From the NCBI GenBank assembly GCA_039199225.1, contig JBCCSZ010000374.1, forward strand, positions 1 through 6,336: a DNA stretch of 6,336 nt, written 5' to 3'. This document shows positions 5,336-6,336 of the stretch, one piece after another. Every line of letters starts with the position of its first letter. Within the stretch, counting starts at the first letter, position 1. The translations under genes were made by a program, and so were the position numbers. The notes under the pieces were generated by a model. The model saw nothing but the letters and a program-made list of their open reading frames with translations. It did no database searches and was not told the origin of the DNA. The DNA is from JBCCSZ01 sp039199225. GTDB lineage: Bacteria; Bacteroidota; Bacteroidia; Chitinophagales; Saprospiraceae.

Positions 5336-6336
5336 CAAATCAGTATTTCCGGACAGGTTGTCAATGCGGATAAAGAAGCCATTGAGTTTGCCAATGTCTA
5401 TTTGAAAAATACGGAGAGCGGCAAAATCATTACTGGAGAAATCAGTAATGAAAAAGGTGATTTTCTTCTGAAGACAACAGAGACTGGATCGCACACCCTC
5501 ACCATCAGCTTTCTGGGATACGAAGATTGGACCAAGGTCTTAGAGGTCGGAAGTGAAGACATTAAGCTTGGTGCCATTGGCCTTTCGTCCTCCGCCAGTA
5601 CGATGGAGGAAGTTGTCGTGACAGCCGAGCGGGAGGTCATCGAAAAGAAAGCGGACCGATTGGTTTTCAATGTCGAAAAGAGTCCACTGAAAACAGGTTT
5701 TGATGGCTTAGAGGTACTGCGTCGCTCGCCCAATATTCTCATCGATGTCAACGGAGAAATATTGATGCGAAAAGAGGTGCCAACCATTATGATCAACGGT
5801 CGGATCAGCTCGTTGAGTGGCCAGGAGTTGGCTTCCTACCTGCGCAACCTGCGGTCGGACGATATTCAGAAAATCGAGGTTCAAACGCATCTTGGTGTCA
5901 ACACCCAATCGGAAAGCTCGGGAGGGGTCATCAACATCATTCTAAAGAAAAAGCCGGTTGGATTTACGGGCAATGTAACGTCCTATCATGCGATGGCGGG
6001 TGGTGGTTTTACCCGCACTTCTTTGGGAACCAATTTTAACTATGGAGCAGAGAAGTGGAATGTCTACGGAACCCTGAGTTACCGCTTTGCTGAAACGGAG
6101 TTGACCTATGATGAAAACATCCTGAATTACAATCGGGAGGTATCGCCCAATTTCATTCGCAACCTGCACATTTGGGAAGAATCTCTGGCGACGCAAAACT
6201 ACAAATTGGGCTTTGTGGCCGATCCTTTCAAAAATCACGTCTTTGGTTTTGAAGGCTATGTCAGAGTACAAAATGAAAATGTCGACAATGATGGAACCAT
6301 ATCGGCCGAGCACAACGGTACTGAGCTGGATGTCGG
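5261..6336 (+). CDS. TonB-dependent-receptor-like outer-membrane beta-barrel protein, 3' partial
   Basis: The frame stays open from ATG 5261 to the window end (358 full codons). Residues 1-25 form a signal peptide: basic start (Arg3, Lys7, Arg9), hydrophobic core YLLVLTLFLF, and probable cleavage after FFA (25), before QISISG. Residues 27-105 form a carboxypeptidase-regulatory-like beta-sandwich (ISGQVVNADKEAIEFANVYL, GDFLL, ISFLGYED). EEVVVTAER (116-124) resembles a Ton box. Residues 125-232 form a plug with DRLVFNVEKS (132-141), LEVLRRSPNI (150-159), TIMINGR (175-181), DIQKIEV (201-207) and GGVINIILKKK (221-231). Barrel strands follow from about 234. This matches the Bacteroidota outer-membrane beta-barrel/TonB-receptor family, most of whose members have unknown ligands. 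No STN signalling domain lies between the signal peptide and the sandwich. ATG 5282 (codon 8) is an alternative start that would still leave a signal peptide. A role in transport of the NRPS product is possible but unproven. Confidence 0.92.
   Translation, partial: MSRSIFKMRYLLVLTLFLFSQKFFAQISISGQVVNADKEAIEFANVYLKNTESGKIITGEISNEKGDFLLKTTETGSHTLTISFLGYEDWTKVLEVGSEDIKLGAIGLSSSASTMEEVVVTAEREVIEKKADRLVFNVEKSPLKTGFDGLEVLRRSPNILIDVNGEILMRKEVPTIMINGRISSLSGQELASYLRNLRSDDIQKIEVQTHLGVNTQSESSGGVINIILKKKPVGFTGNVTSYHAMAGGGFTRTSLGTNFNYGAEKWNVYGTLSYRFAETELTYDENILNYNREVSPNFIRNLHIWEESLATQNYKLGFVADPFKNHVFGFEGYVRVQNENVDNDGTISAEHNGTELDV

Noticed and set aside
5398..5796. Minus-strand open frame of 132 codons opposite the receptor gene
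   Set aside because: The plus strand here encodes the well-conserved regulatory-like and plug domains; the antisense product shows only Ser/Arg/Pro-rich low-information sequence.
5942..6313. Minus-strand open frame of 123 codons opposite the receptor barrel
   Set aside because: The plus-strand frame continues without a stop and shows alternating barrel-strand patterns; the antisense frame has no known features.
1..6336. CRISPR arrays, tRNA genes, insertion sequences or tandem repeats
   Set aside because: No regularly spaced direct repeats, tRNA-like cloverleaf, transposase motifs or terminal inverted repeats were seen; the window is almost fully coding.

Overview
The window looks like a piece of a Bacteroidota chromosome. 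The evidence is the downstream gene, which encodes an outer-membrane receptor with an N-terminal carboxypeptidase-regulatory-like domain, an architecture typical of that phylum. In addition, the space before that gene is very AT-rich and has no Shine-Dalgarno motif. Genus and species cannot be read from the sequence.

Bases 1-5210 (+) are the 3' end of a large non-ribosomal peptide synthetase (NRPS) gene whose 5' part lies outside the window. Visible domain order: A1 (C-terminal part, cut just after core motif A3) - T1 - C - A2 - T2 - TE. This is the end of one elongation or loading module plus a complete termination module. The binding-pocket residues of A1 read DAWFLGNVVK, a classical leucine code. 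Those of A2 read DVLQCGHIDK, which I cannot assign to a substrate. All catalytic residues needed for peptide synthesis and release are present: both T-domain serines, the C-domain HHxxxDG motif, and a Ser-Asp-His triad in the TE. The predicted chemistry is transfer of a Leu-ended acyl or peptidyl chain onto the residue selected by A2, followed by release of the product by hydrolysis or cyclisation.

Bases 5211-5260 are a 50-base spacer, about 20% G+C, with no convincing terminator or promoter.

Bases 5261-6336 (+) are the 5' part of a gene for a TonB-dependent-receptor-like outer-membrane protein: signal peptide, carboxypeptidase-regulatory-like domain, Ton-box-like segment, plug, and first barrel strands. 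It runs off the right edge. The short same-strand gap allows co-transcription with the NRPS gene, so the receptor could move the peptide or a metal complex of it across the outer membrane. That link is inference only. No RNA genes, mobile elements, CRISPR arrays or tandem repeats were seen. No clearly new system is visible; the most open question is the substrate of A2.
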